The notes: generated from the letters alone by a model not told the origin. 64,000 nt of DNA from Dichetophora obliterata (GCA_963920525.1 OY986438.1:46201288-46265287), one strand, 5' to 3'. Shown: positions 11,862 through 23,631, numbered from the stretch's first letter. Translations and numbers: made by a program.

Positions 11862-12184
11862 TAATTTAACGAACAATGAAGCATTGCTTATCATAACTTG
11901 AATTTCACTGACTGGCTTAGAATAATTTTTTCAATTTATATGTATACGTTCTGCAAACGCTAGTACAACAACCTAGGAATTTAAGAAAACCATTTTTATT
12001 GTATTATATTTAACTTAATGTCTGCTAAACAAACTAATCGTGTACATTGAACAATTTTTAATTTATCTTCATGTTATGGTAATTAAATAATTTAGAATAT
12101 CTGAAATTAAAAATGTTTAATTACTATTGGGGGAGGGGGGGTTGGACCCCCTGAGTCCCCCATACCTATGGCGTTGGCAAGAGA

Positions 12185-12600
12185 CAAAGCTTGTCTTAAT
12201 AGACGCATAGTAAAATTTTCCAAGGAACATTAGAAAATGTTAAATATCTTAACCCCGTACGATTAAATTTAACATTTATTAAGGACAGCATCAAGGAATA
12301 ATGAACTATTTTCGATTGTGAAAAGCAACTTCTCAATTTGTACTGAATTTGACATAGTATTTTATAAAACTAAAGTAAAAACAATTTTAAAAAGCAGGTG
12401 TACGTAATTATATTTATGTTTTTATTTAGAAAAAAGGCAATATTTAGATGTATTTATATATACATACATACTTTGCACACAGGTTATATAAGTGTAAGAT
12501 TCCTTATCGTAAAAATTACAGTACCTATGGTGTAAAAAATTGTATCGTCCATAAAGAACGCAACATACCGAACACTTTCCCAACTGCTATATTTATATGT
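12185..12600. other. Non-coding DNA between hAT-A copy 2 and the non-LTR element
   Basis: AT-rich. The non-LTR reading frame loses similarity around 12600, so the 3' end of that element is missing. Nothing else is recognised. Confidence 0.5.
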
Positions 12601-13330
12601 TAGATGTTTATTCCATGTTAGATTACGATTAAAAATTATGCCTAAATTTTTTGCACATTCAACATATTTAATTTCAGAATCATTCAGTTTAATACTTGGA
12701 ATTGAGCTTAGATCCAAACGATTTTTGTTGATAACAATACATTTGGACTTAGATGGATTAAGAAGTAATCTATTTCTGGTTGCCGAATTAAATAAGAGCT
12801 TGAGATCAGAGGATAGCTCTTCAAACTCTATGATTTCTGAAGGTTTAGAGTGAATGTACAATCGAACATCGTCTGCATACAGATGCACGCTGCAATGCCT
12901 TGGGACATTGACAATATCATTGACGTACGAAGAAAAATGTAATGGTCCCAATATTGAACCTTGTGGCACACCTCTAGAAACAGATGCAAGGCGTGACACC
13001 ACTTCCTTAACGCATACAGCCTGACTCCTATCAGACAGGTAAGACTTAATAAGTTTTGCGGCAGGATTAGAAAAATTAAAAAGGTTACTTAGTTTCATGC
13101 ACAGTAACGCGTGGTCAACTGTATCGAATGCCTTTGATCTAGAAGCGTAAGAAATGTAACAATAAAAGGCCGATACTCATCCCGGTCCTTTGGCAAGGGA
13201 ATAACTTTTGCAGTTTTCCAACAATTTGGAGAAGTGGAACAAGTAATTAGGCATTTAAAAATGTGTGTTATGTATGGTAGTAGTATAGGTAATAGATATT
13301 TTATAAAAACACGATGCATTTCATCAAACC
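12600..13330 (-). pseudogene. Non-LTR retrotransposon 1: reverse transcriptase fragment
   Basis: This is a dead reverse transcriptase of a CR1/jockey-group non-LTR element, read leftwards. Visible in order: FIKYLLP and CWKTAKVIPLPK of the RT N-lobe, EYRPF, then a deletion and a frameshift at the motif A region (SKAFDTVDH remains near 13100-13130), KSYLSDR, RGVPQGSILGPL, and the catalytic box YADD at 12868-12879, followed by LLLNPSKSKC and NLGIIFNRNLTW. The catalytic YADD survives. Similarity stops at about 12600, so the C-terminus and 3' end are gone. The enzyme would copy element RNA into DNA at a nicked target. Clade assignment (CR1 against jockey) cannot be settled by eye. Confidence 0.9.
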
Positions 13331-13621
13331 CTGATGCATTGGACTTTTTTGATAGAAAATAGCGTAAAAACTAACTGACCCACACAAGCAAAACTAAAGG
13401 ATTGAGAGTTTGAGGAAATTCTATTATGACGAAAAATTTCGTGTCAGCTGGTTGAGTATTATTAGTGGTAAATTTGTTGTTTAGTTCATTAGCTATGCCT
13501 GTGTCAAGACACACACCATTATTTTTATTTATACCAATTTCTCTAATAACCTTCCAGTTGTGTTTGCAATTAACCGCATTGCTGAATTTAGATTCATAGA
13601 ATTTAGTTTTTGCTTTCTTAA
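13331..13621 (-). pseudogene. Non-LTR retrotransposon 1: linker between endonuclease and RT
   Basis: Read on the minus strand, the region gives KKAKTKFYESKFS, then NWKVIREIG and GIANELNNKF, the usual basic linker preceding the RT domain, and runs into NASGFDEMH just before the RT fragment. The frame is broken near 13330-13440. Its upstream partner, the endonuclease, is separated from it by a 432-bp insertion at a TTAA. Confidence 0.75.
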
Positions 13622-14053
13622 CCCTCGTATGCCCCTTTTTTGTTTGAGCTCCAAATTAGATTATACTAATCAGATTATACTAATATGGGAACGAGAAAAA
13701 TGAATCTGAAGTTCGTTTTCAATTTTAGTTCTTCGTTCATTTTTTACAGGTGAAAATGTCCATTAAAGGTGAAAATGTTAACGGTTTTTTAACACCTTGC
13801 ATTGTTGTTTTACATATTTTTTTTATCTCAATTAAAAGAAAAAACAACTTCTTAAAACTAGTATCTTTTTTTCACTTCGATTTAACGTCAATTAATGTTT
13901 TTTTTTATTTACCGAAAATCGAGCTAAAAATTTCGTGTAAAAAATTAAATGAATTCTCCACAGACTACGATTTTATAGCGATCGCTCTAAACCCCGTCTA
14001 TAGGCCATTAACCATTTAACCATTTACTATTAACCATTTAACCCATTAGAAGG
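13622..14053. mobile_element. TTAA-flanked insert in the non-LTR element (piggyBac-like MITE)
   Basis: The insert is bounded by TTAA at 13618-13621 and 14054-14057, with ends CCCTCG... and ...AGAAGG. Without it, and counting TTAA once, the non-LTR reading passes in frame from the endonuclease tail (NAMI) to the linker (KKAK), which strongly supports a clean insertion. TTAA duplication with CCC-type ends is the piggyBac signature; here the inverted repeats are only weakly matched (about 7 of 12). The interior has no transposase and contains TTAACCATT repeats near 14005-14045. Confidence 0.7.
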
Positions 14054-14560
14054 TTAATCATGGCATTCACATTTTTTCTTACTTCTTTGAATTTCATATA
14101 AAAACCTGGATTATTAATAAAACGTGTTTCAGTAAGTATGCCACTATTAAAATCCCCAGCAATAATAATATGCTCATACGACAAAGTTATGTGTTCAATT
14201 GTTTGGATAAAAGGGCTGAAGTCGACATTTTTATTCGGGCTGTACACGATTTCGACTAGAACAAATGTACTTCACACTGGCTGTCAAATTCAGATTGATG
14301 CACTATTTTACATATAAAGCAATTCTTTACAAAGATGGCTACGCCACCCGCATGAGTGACCCTATAAATTCTAAACAAATTATAACCGCTCATACCGAAT
14401 AAGGCGTTTGACATGGTTGGAAGAAAGCACGTTTCAGACACACACACAATATCAATATCTGATGATTCAAACAAGTATATATATTTGTCTATGTTATTCA
14501 CCAGATTTTGCGCATTAATATGACAAATTTAAATATCAGTCCATTGCCGCGACAGAAAAC
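14054..14560 (-). pseudogene. Non-LTR retrotransposon 1: AP-endonuclease-like domain
   Basis: This is the N-terminal part of ORF2 of the same element. The reading starts near ICHINAQNLVNNIDKY (about 14520), then SSDIDIVCVSE, HAGGVAIFVKN and, after a frame change, IIIAGDFNS, the conserved core of endonuclease/exonuclease/phosphatase domains that nick the target. Catalytic E (VSE) and D/N (GDFN) are visible. A deletion follows GDFNS, and the tail (KFKEVRKNVNAMI) leads into the linker. Several frame breaks make it non-functional. Confidence 0.85.
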
Positions 14561-14866
14561 GTATAATTTCATAAGTGAAATCTTTGGCACCTTATAGTAA
14601 ATTATTCTGTAAAATCATTGATAAAAGCAATTGCTACAATCTGGCAACGCATCCAAACAATGATAATGTTGGTAACGCGGAAGCTAATAAATTGTTCCTG
14701 AAGTTTAAAAGAGTGCGGTTCGTAAATAATAGTAAAGATGTTAAAATAAAGTGTATATGATGTTATTAAGATTATATTAAAATAAAAAAAAAATAAAAGT
14801 AAAATAAAAGTTAACTTTAAGCATTAAAATATAGACAGAAAATATATTGACGAAGATTCGGAGATT

Positions 14867-15140
14867 TTAAAAGTTATAGCTATCATGAGTTCTGAGTGTG
14901 TTCCCATCGCTATGAAAAATTTGATTACCAATTTGCTCTAACGCACTTAGACAATCAATGCGAATGGGTGCATCATTCTTGTCTCTTTTAACATAGACAA
15001 GTCCACGTAGAGAAAAAGCCGCAAATAATTTTCGTTGTTTTTTGAGTCGTATGGCTGACTGCAGAATCAGGTAATATACTATTATAAATGCCCGTCCTAT
15101 GATGGGTCCTCCACATACTTCCTGTTTGACGCCATTTGCC
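14867..15140 (-). pseudogene. Non-LTR retrotransposon 1: ORF1 C-terminal fragment
   Basis: On the minus strand one frame gives SAIRLKKQRKLF, then LRGLVYVKRDK, DAPIRIDCLSALEQI and a stop at 14867-14869. The pattern (basic helix, G-x-VYV-K-R, x-P-I-R-I) resembles the C-terminal end of insect non-LTR ORF1 proteins, and it lies upstream of ORF2 on the same strand at the right distance. ORF1 proteins bind element RNA. The N-terminal part is missing or unrecognisable. This rests on family pattern memory, not on a search. Confidence 0.6.
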
Positions 15141-16086
15141 GAAAATACTTTTTCTCTTCTTAAATCTTGATTTTTGCAAAATACAAATATACTAATTTAA
15201 ATAACACTTTAAGTATTGAAGCAGCTTTGAAAAATTAGCAATCATTAAATTTGTCATAACTAATTTATTAAAGGAATAGTTGGATTAAAAAACGTAATAT
15301 TGTAAAAACTAAATTACTAAAAACCCAATATTGTCACTGATAAGTAACAAATTGATTTTCTGTGCATACTTTCAGGCTGAATATTTTTGAGAACAGTTTG
15401 AGAGATATTGGGCATGGAGCAGCGTGCTAGCCTTTTATGTATTAAGATATTTCTAACATGTTTCCTTAAATTGAAATATATTAATGTAAATAATGCAATT
15501 TACATATTTTCTGATTCAATTTTGTCAAAAATAATGATTTTAGCTCATTTCCACGTAAACTAAGCTCATTGGACATTTTGAAACCAAGCCTATTCGAATT
15601 GTTGAGTTTTGGACAAAAATGGCTTGCTTCTTGACGAATCTTAAAGAATAGTTAAGAAAATAATTTTTTTTTTGATTTACAAATTTCGTAGACCAATAGA
15701 AAATGTTGAGAAAAATGTTTTTCCAAAATATCTTTGATTTTTAGTTTTTTTAACTTAACCATCTATGAATCTTTGTCCTTCATTTATTACATATTTATAA
15801 ATATATTGCAATTTGTTTCTCTTTAACTTAACACCAGAACGTATATTTCAGCAAAAATGTGTATCGAAAATATTTCATGAAACCAAAAAAGTTTGAATAT
15901 GTACATGAAAGAAGGCCTCAAGACTTGCATTTTATGTTAACATGTTTTACTTTTACCTTTTGTTGTTTTGCAGATATAGCAAGTTTTATGTGGTCTTTAA
16001 CGTTGCCTTCTTTTTTGAAACCTTGTTTCGAGGTAAGTCTGCATTTTTAAAAAAAAGTACCTAAATCGGCTACAAAAAACCCAAAA
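15141..16086. other. AT-rich non-coding DNA, nothing recognised
   Basis: No coding frame or terminal repeats were found. Confidence 0.6.
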
Positions 16087-16090
16087 TTAA

Positions 16091-16620
16091 CCCTCATGTG
16101 TATACGAAAAATTTCCCCCTTTCATATATACGAAGGTACCCGGGTACCTTTATACGATCTGTATGAGAGAAACTATATGTGTATGAAAAAATCATGTGTA
16201 TACGAAAAATTTCCCCTTTCGTGTATACGAATGTACCCGGGTACCTTTGCACTATCTGTATGAAAAAAACTAGATTTGAATGAAAAAATCCAAAGTAACT
16301 TTGTAATCCTTCATCCTGATGCATCAGAACATGATTTTCTAAACGTAAAAAAATCGACAAAGATCATAACAGTTCGAATTCGCATGTATTTTAGCCGGAG
16401 GTACCCGGGTACCTTCGTATAAGACGAAGGGGTAGTACTTAAAAATCTTTCATAAAAACTTGCCAAAACATTTTCTTTGCAATATAAAAACTTTATTGAA
16501 TAAAAAAATAAATTTTAGGAAGGTACTAAGGATTTCAGTATATAGTTCCTTGGACGAAAGTTACCTTTTTTGCTTTAAAATTGCAAAAGGTACCCGGGTA
16601 CCTTCGTATACACAGGAGGG
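16091..16620. mobile_element. piggyBac-like MITE with repeated 18-bp palindrome
   Basis: The element is bounded by TTAA at 16087-16090 and 16621-16624. Termini are CCCTCATGTGTATACGAA on the left and, on the opposite strand, CCCTCCTGTGTATACGAA on the right: 17 of 18 matching. It is 530 bp with no transposase. Inside are four copies of a palindrome built on GTACCCGGGTAC (16133-16150, 16233-16244, 16399-16414, 16587-16604) and two tandem units of about 100 bp (16093-16190, 16191-16280). TTAA duplication plus CCC termini is diagnostic of piggyBac-mobilised elements. Confidence 0.9.
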
Positions 16621-16624
16621 TTAA

Positions 16625-19600
16625 AGAATATCGAAGGAAAGTGATCGAATAAATGACTAAACCTAAATAATGGAAAAAATGTTGCCTTGCACTTCTATGA
16701 ACTAACATGTGTAGTCTTTAACTTTACGCGTTCATACCTTTTTTCCTATATAAATATTTCGACATTTCGATGAAGTGGTATGGTATATACATTATCGCAA
16801 TATAGTCGATTTAGAGCGAAATTAAAAAGAAACATTTTTTCTCCCGGTACTTCTACAGAAAAAATTTACCATATCGTCGTAAAAACTTTAATTGACGAAA
16901 CTTGAAGAATAGTTAAGAAAATAATTTCTTTTTTATTCAAAAATTTCGTATATAAATAAAAAACGTTCATAAAAAACGTTTTCGATAAGATTAAGTTACA
17001 TATTTTGAAAGTTACTCGTTAAAATTTATTTTAATATTTTTGGTCTTATCCGCTACTTCCATTCAGTACACGTAACATATCTACAATTTTGGTAAAGTAC
17101 CGGTTTGGACTGTAAGTTGATTAGTAGTTCTCTAGTTATCTCTTAGTTTTTGTGTCTCAATTGGAAGGTTTTTGTTGAAGTTTTCCTTTGAAAAGTTTAA
17201 AAGTTAATGTGATAAACCTTATTTAAATTATCTAAATAAAGATTTTATCTGTAAATTGGGTGATAAATTTATGTTTTATAGTGTTTTTCTACTACTGATA
17301 AAAAACCCAAACCGAATAGTACATGTTTGACTGTCCGACAGAGGTTTTTTAACAAATTTAATGTCTTTGATTAAATATATTATTATTTGTCATCAAACCA
17401 ACCAATTTTAATAGACGTGTTCTAAAATTTCCTCCATCATTCATTCATAGACTTAATTTTTTTTTTTTTGCATTCGAATATTTTTTTATTTTTGCATTTT
17501 TTATATATTGTGCAAATTTTTTCTTGCAAAAAATACACTCTTCATAATAGCAATGATAAATATTTAAATTGAAATATTTTTATTTGTTTTAATAAAAAAA
17601 ACAAGATCTCAGTTTCTATTAAAAATTAAATGGTTACTTTGTTAAAAAAAATTATTTTAATAAAATTAACAGCAACAACAAAGCAACTTCAGTGATGCAG
17701 TTGAAGTTTAGTTGAAATTATAAGATGCGCGAATAAGAAAAATATAAATATATTGAATTTTCAGCCCACACACCAACGTTGCATTTTAATACATTAATAA
17801 TGTAGAATAATTGGTTTTTCAAATTGAAATATTTTTTCTAAGCACTAGTCATTGTTGTGGTCTAATGGATTCATCAAGATTTTAGCCAGTTGTGCGGAAA
17901 ATATGGCGCGACTAGGTTGAGACTTCAGTGGATTTTTTTTTTTCAATATACAAATGTGCTTTGAAGGCATTGCCTGCTTTTGCAAAGCACTGGTGCGTTC
18001 TTTATTCAATAGTATTTTTAAAGATTTATTGAAAATACTTGAGCTAACTCTGGACAAAAAAAAAAAAGAAGAGGTTAACAATTGAATTGTTTAATTTAAT
18101 AATAGTTGTTTCAAAGTATTTATTAAAAATGAACTTGAACTAAAGAGGGTCACGCTGCTGCGGCAAAGAACGTATTACAACATATTGCAAGCATCAGTGC
18201 TTTAATATGACAGCTGCATGAATGCAAGAGAAGCAAGATGATAAGAAAAATTGCAGATATAACAAGGTAATCGGATTGAAGAATTATAAGTTTAGAGTCG
18301 AAAGTTCAAAACGACAAATGTGGCAAGAACAGTGCAAATAATAATTGTGTGAGTGAGAAATTTTTTGTTTTTTTTTTTTGTTTATAACATTGCAATTCCT
18401 ATGATAACTTGTTAGGTAGGATGTAAATGCACAAATTTTGTCATAGATATTTAAATTGAAAGTATTCATGGATATATTTATTTCTTTAATGTGGCATTCA
18501 ATCCAGAATATTATCTAAAATAAGATACCTTTTCTTAAGATTAACAAATTAAAATAGTCTATTTGACATATAAAAAACTGAACTGACATATAAATATTTA
18601 AGAGAGAAGTAAAAAGAAATGGCAGATATATTTGCATTCAAAGTATGAGTTAAAAAATTTTGTAAAGAAAGTGCATTTTACTAAAAAAATCTTTAGTTTT
18701 CAAGTTTTCTTAATGTTTTTGTGTCATATAATAACGAGCATTTTTTTAAATTTATTATCCGTAAAAAGTATAAACAAGTTAACTAGGTAGACCGTTATTT
18801 ATTTTGGGTTACATTTTTGCATACAAAAATTCATTGCACCATGAACATTTCTTTTTAGTTTTCAAGATTTGTGAGTAAGATTAATGTCAAATTAACGGAA
18901 AGTTTTTTTAAATTAATTATCTATGAGAAATCTTTCCAAGTTAGCACATATTGTCGGCTTTAAACAAAAAGGTTGGTCGCTTAGAAAAACGAGTTTCGGT
19001 GATAATTGAATTTGCAAATGCTTATCATAAAAGTGTTTTCCAGACACTTAAATTTACAGCAATATGCAAACATGTATTTTAAATAAAATCTTTTAATATA
19101 AATACTATTGAAAATTCATGCAGTGTCATGCATTAGAGGCAGTGACAATAAGTGTAATTTTTAGTATAAAAGCATAATATTATTTGGCGAATGAAATAAA
19201 CATATACAAGTCCAATGTGGATATATATATATATGTACATAATGATTAACAATTTCACTGACGATAGTAGAAGTTTCTTGCACCACGGCGGTGTCAAGAA
19301 TGATTTCGAAAGCGGTTTATTGAATAACTACTGTTTGTTTGTTAAAAGTTAAAAGTTTTCAGCAAGGATGTTTCTAGAAACCCACTGATGCACAAAGTAA
19401 GAGAATTTATTGCTCATATATGGGCTGAGAGTATCTTTCAACCTCACTCTTAGCTATAAACAACCATGCACTTTTGATAAAAATTGCATTTATCAAACAT
19501 AAGATAGATATATAAGAATTCCTATTGATTTTTTTTTTGCTTAATGCAAAAAATCTATGTCCTTGTAAGAAAAACACAGTCCAGCAACAAAATTATTAAC

Positions 19601-20614
19601 AAAATTTGATAAACCGATTTTGGTAGATAAAAGAAATTGTGTTTTTACGTGCTTATGTTTAAATTTTATGTGTTTTGGATTTAAGTGTTTAAAAAGTTTA
19701 CGGCTGAGCAATTTTTAATATAGGTCTTTAATTTACTTAAAATTTAGCTAGATATTAACACAAAAAGTAAGAAAACTTCTAAATATATATATTATTGACA
19801 TAATTGTTGTGCTAACCAACCTATATTAAAATTTTGTTTGAAATAATTTCGTAGAATATTTTAAATCTTTAAATGTTAAAATATTCCATAAAAATTTTTC
19901 TTATAAATTTTTACTATTTGGGCAAGATTTGTCTACAGCAAACATCAATGAAGAAAAATTGTAAAAATAGTTTACAAATTTCCTAAACATTTGCAATGTA
20001 AAATTTTTTCCTTCATTACTTTATTACAAACTGACATTTTCTCTTTGCAATAGTACTTCTTAGACGTCTTGTCCAAAGATACTTACGTTGTAATTTTTCA
20101 AGTAAAATTTTGATAGAATATTTTATCTTCAGTACGTTAAACGTATTCATTCAACAAAATATTCTACAAAATTATTTCTCATAAAATCTTACTATCGCCT
20201 TTTTAAACACATGTCTATGTCAGAGGCTTATATTAGCTTATAATAAAAATTACTCAGGGGATAAATTTTACAATTACGATACGACTATAATTTTTTTTGT
20301 TTTTGCTACCAAAATCCACTGATCGAAGTTGATAATTAAAAATTAATAGCTGTTGATAATTAATAGTTTCAATCCTAATATATTTTATAGAAAAACTGAA
20401 TTATCTAAACATCATCAAGAAAAAAGTTTATGTTCACCCATAAACATGTAAAATCTAGAGAGGTAGATTTAATGTGCAGAAATTTTCTTGGGCGAAAACC
20501 GAAATGTTGTTCTTACATCGAAAATATTGCGCTTACCATTCAATTCCGACGATAAGAGATAGAAAATGATTTCTTAATGGCTACTGGCTCTTATTAAATT
20601 TAAAAACACTCACA
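16625..20614. other. AT-rich non-coding DNA, nothing recognised
   Basis: About 4 kb of AT-rich DNA with homopolymer runs and a TA tract near 19222-19234. No protein-like frame, tRNA-like arm or terminal repeat could be supported. Confidence 0.55.
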
Positions 20615-21662
20615 TTTGTGACCAACGCCGTAGATTAGGGGGTTTTCAGGAGGTTCAAACCCCTCTAAAAATCCAGAATATTTTTATATATTGCATAAAA
20701 ATACAGATATTCCAAAATATTTAATTTTGCAAAAACATGAAGGTAAATTAAAGATTGTATAAGAGTACTTTGGTAAGATATTGAGTTGAATATAATACAA
20801 TATAAATATTTTCCTTTTTTTTTACTTTTTTGTATTGTTGCTTACGTACTAACGCTTGCAGAAGGTATGCATATAAATTGAACAAAATTTTTCTTAACCA
20901 GGCACATTTTTCAGTTGCACGTTTTCTTGAGCTGTGTGTAATTATCGTCAAGTGCTTACAATAACTGTTTACCTTAAGTCGTTTTCTTTTCTCGAAAAAA
21001 TGCTGTATTTTTTCTGTCCTTTTTGAAAATTCTACCTTCTTCAGAAAAAACAGTGACCTCTAAAATTAATCGTGCTATTTCCTCAAATATGTTGACTTCA
21101 ATAGTAGAAAAAATGCAGAATTCTCAAAGAAGGCAAACAAATTGCATAATTTTTTCAAAAAAATAAAACGCCATTATCTACTATCGGTGACACTTCGTCT
21201 GCACTTTACTTGAGCAGTTACGAGTCCGAAATATTTGGTTGCAATCCATTTAATACATAAAATATTTTCATTTACATCAAATTTGACAATGTAGTTGTTA
21301 AAAATTAATAAAGATCTAATAGAATGCTGCGAACATATAAATCTTGTAGTCGAAACATTGGAAAATTTTGGGAAGAACGATAAAGAAGCATTTAATAAGA
21401 CTGAGATATGCTTTTATTAACTTGAAATTGCAATAAGTAAGTTTCGTTTATCAAGATGAAATGTTACGGCAGAAATAGCAGAGGATTTTTATTTAAGCTT
21501 TTCATTCCTTTCGTATATCAGATAGTTAATCAAATGAAACACTGATTTTCAAAGCACTTTCAAATATTTGCAAATTTTAAAAAAATAAATCCATCAAAAA
21601 TAAATAAGTTAAGTATTAAATCTTTTCAAACTATTAAAAGCTTATTGTGTCCATTTAAAATA

Positions 21663-21869
21663 GATATAGAAAAGTTGGGAACCGAACTTGAGTTAAAGAA
21701 ATGGATCAACAATAGAAGTGTGGGTTGCAGAACATCTCTTGAAACACTTAAATTATTTTGCGGCCACAAATGTAGCCGTCAAAAATGAATGTTTACGCAA
21801 TTTTACAAAACTCTGTAAATAATTGTTACTTTGCCCTGTAATACAACTTCCAGTGAACGTTCCTTTTGC
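21663..21869 (+). pseudogene. hAT-A transposase, C-terminal part (5' piece)
   Basis: Plus-strand readings give DIEKLGTELELKKW and SLETLKLF, then in another frame LPCNTTSSERSFC. The last is the core of the hAT C-terminal dimerisation domain (usual form LPxTxxSxERSFS). Stops and frame changes separate the pieces. The reading is cut exactly after SFC by the hAT-B insertion and resumes at 23632. The upstream part of the transposase is not recognisable. Confidence 0.75.
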
Positions 21870-22678
21870 CAAGCGCGTCGGAAGCTAATTTCATCTGGAG
21901 GGGGGGGGGCAGTACAAATGGGGGGGAAGTACAAATGGTGGTGCAAAAAAAAGTTCACCAAAATTTCTTGAAAGAAACATGAATGTGAATAAACATGAAT
22001 AGTTTAAAATAAAAAAAAAATATAAAAATATATAAAAAATATTAAAATTTCATTATTTTTAAAAGTTCTTCCAATTTCAATATTAGAGATCATTCTTTGA
22101 AGGATCTTTCATATGGTAATATGAAAATATAAGAAATAATAATTGCTTTTATAAAGCCAGACTAGGTATATCTTTACATGGTTTAAATGCAATAAGGTAC
22201 AAAAAGTTATATCAATTAAAATTATTCCAAAATGTTTCTTTCTGTCCTTGCGAGAAACAAACTCTTTCACCACCTCCATCGAATTCAATTCTTACGTTTT
22301 ATCTTTGTGGATGTGTATAAGTACCGCATGAGTGAGTCGTTTCTGTGTCATAGTTGCTCGAAGACACGTTTTAAGTCGTCTTAGTGCACTAAAAGAACGC
22401 TCAGATGAAGCTGCTGATGCAGGCACAGTCAAAAGCAAAGCAATAAGTTTTTCAACTTCATTTAATAGTTTTTTTACAGTAACCGAATTTTTCGCAAATT
22501 GGGATACAATGCCACTACAATTTCAAGGTGTTTGGCCAGGCATTTGCTTCAGCAATTTCATCTGCAAAAAAGTCATCTGCATAAAGATCAACTTTTGTTT
22601 TTAGATTTTGTTCAGAAGGCACTTTTCCGTTGAAGGCTTCGATTACAATATTTCCCAACGATTCCAGAGTGTCAAGAT

Positions 22679-22820
22679 CTGTTTAAATGTACAATAAGAT
22701 TTACAAAGTGCCAGTTTACACTAGCTTCACTGAACCGACTCACCAAATGTTAAATCAAAGTGAGTCGGTTGAGTGAAGCTGGTGTAAACATGCAAAAATA
22801 AAAAAAAGTAAAATATCAAC
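22679..22820 (-). other. Intron in the hAT-B transposase reading
   Basis: On the minus strand the coding text FDQT is followed by GTTGATATTT at 22820 and coding resumes after TTTAAACAG at 22679 with DLDTLESL. The junction keeps frame (phase 1) and has GT and AG ends. It may be a true intron, or an insertion that created splice sites. It contains the hairpin at 22714-22789. Confidence 0.6.
22714..22789. repeat. 30-bp-arm hairpin inside the hAT-B intron
   Basis: Arms 22714-22743 and 22760-22789 are inverted copies with two mismatches, containing AGCTTCACT and AACCGACTCAC. The loop is 16 nt. It resembles a minimal MITE; no target duplication is clear. Confidence 0.85.
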
Positions 22821-23631
22821 CTGTTTGATCGAATCTAGCCGTTATCTCATTTGAGAGAAGATCTAAAATTTCGAAATAATCTTTTCGTAGCCGGTCATAT
22901 TGCCGGCAACTGTATTGAAGGAACCGGATTTGATGTTTCTTCAAAGCGTCGAGGTGGATTTTCATCAGCTAATTTACAGTAGGGGCTTTCGCATGGTTCA
23001 AAACATTGGACCAGCATGGCAGATTGTACAACATGTAGAACCATGCGTAAGCTAAAACGATAGTCGAAATTTTTGGTTTTTTTCTGCCGATTGTACAATA
23101 TTGTACAACTATGTGAAATTACTGCTCAATTGTTAGGGCATCTAAAAGTTGCTTAGCTATTAGCCGGATGTGTTCTGCTTGAGAGCTTGCAATTAATGAT
23201 GTTGCTTTACAAGTTGGATCGTTCGAACGCTCAATCAAATAGTCCCATTAGTTTTCCATCTAACTTGTCGTTCAATATGGAAAGCCCCTAAGAACATGTC
23301 AAATTTTTTCTTACCAGAGTTGCAAAATTAACAAGCATTAAGCTACATACTTAATGGTGCTTTTAAAGTGAAGTGGTGGGTTTGCAGTAGAAACTCTACA
23401 TTTTGTTCTATCTTTTTGCAAACATAGAGAAAGAAAATGGTTATCCGCAAGCATGCTTATGAAGAAGAGAGAAAGAAGAGGAAAATATATAATACAAAAA
23501 TATTATCGTTGTAAAAAAAACTGATATTTTGAATAACTTTTGAAGTTTTCCTTTTAAATTATTTATCTAGGTAAAAAAGTGGGGGGCAACTGCCCACCTT
23601 TTCCCCCGCTTCCGACGCCAATGCCTTTTGC

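Larger units (their letters stand above)
9204..12176 (-). mobile_element. hAT family A, copy 2 (reverse orientation, no transposase)
   Basis: The right end at 12166-12176 reads CAACGCCATAG on the minus strand, and the left end CAACACCGTAG starts at 9204 (duplicated at 9776). Reading leftwards from 12176, long stretches align with hAT-A copy 1 reading rightwards from 20623: a polypurine/polypyrimidine subterminal block, CAGATATTC, a TAATACAATA block, CATATAAATTGAA, AGCTGTGTGTAA, and the 11014-11176 block matching 21180-21325. The flanking octamers ATTAGAGA and GCAAGAGA match at only five of eight positions, so the target duplication is eroded or the ends are not original partners. The coding region is absent. 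A MITE and a foldback lie inside. Confidence 0.75.
22225..23340 (-). pseudogene. hAT-B transposase pseudogene
   Basis: Read leftwards: a middle region with IERSNDPTCKATSLIASSQA, then YFEILDLLSNEITARFDQT, DLDTLESLGNIVIEAFNGKV, VDLYADDFF and, after a frameshift near 22545, VTVKKLLNEVEKL and the C-terminal dimerisation block VPASAASSERSFSALRRLK, TMTQKRLTHAVLIHIHKDKT. A premature stop at 22292-22294 is followed by ELNSMEVVKEFV in the same frame. The style is that of the ZMYM1/TTF-like hAT group, whose transposases cut and rejoin DNA at 8-bp targets. N-terminal zinc-finger and first catalytic regions were not found. A 142-bp intron-like gap interrupts the frame at 22679-22820. Confidence 0.85.
21870..23623 (-). 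mobile_element. hAT-B, complete nested hAT element
   Basis: Terminal inverted repeats are CAAGCGCGTCGGAAGC (21870-21885) and, on the opposite strand, CATTGGCGTCGGAAGC (23608-23623). The 8-bp target duplication CCTTTTGC is perfect (21862-21869 and 23624-23631). Subterminal G runs (ten G at 21900-21909) lie inside both ends. The element inserted into the hAT-A transposase C-terminus; without it and one octamer the hAT-A dimerisation domain reads on. Its own transposase lies on the minus strand. Confidence 0.92.

Noticed and set aside
9196..12184. Perfect 8-bp target duplication for hAT-A copy 2
   Set aside because: ATTAGAGA and GCAAGAGA match at only five of eight positions, so I do not claim it.
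12638..12853. Plus-strand frame opposite the reverse transcriptase
   Set aside because: It is the antisense shadow of the RT pseudogene.
16094..16360. 88-codon frame in the TTAA-flanked MITE
   Set aside because: It repeats with the internal 100-bp tandem units of the element and has no protein signature.
22332..22604. 90-codon plus-strand frame
   Set aside because: Antisense to the hAT-B transposase C-terminus.
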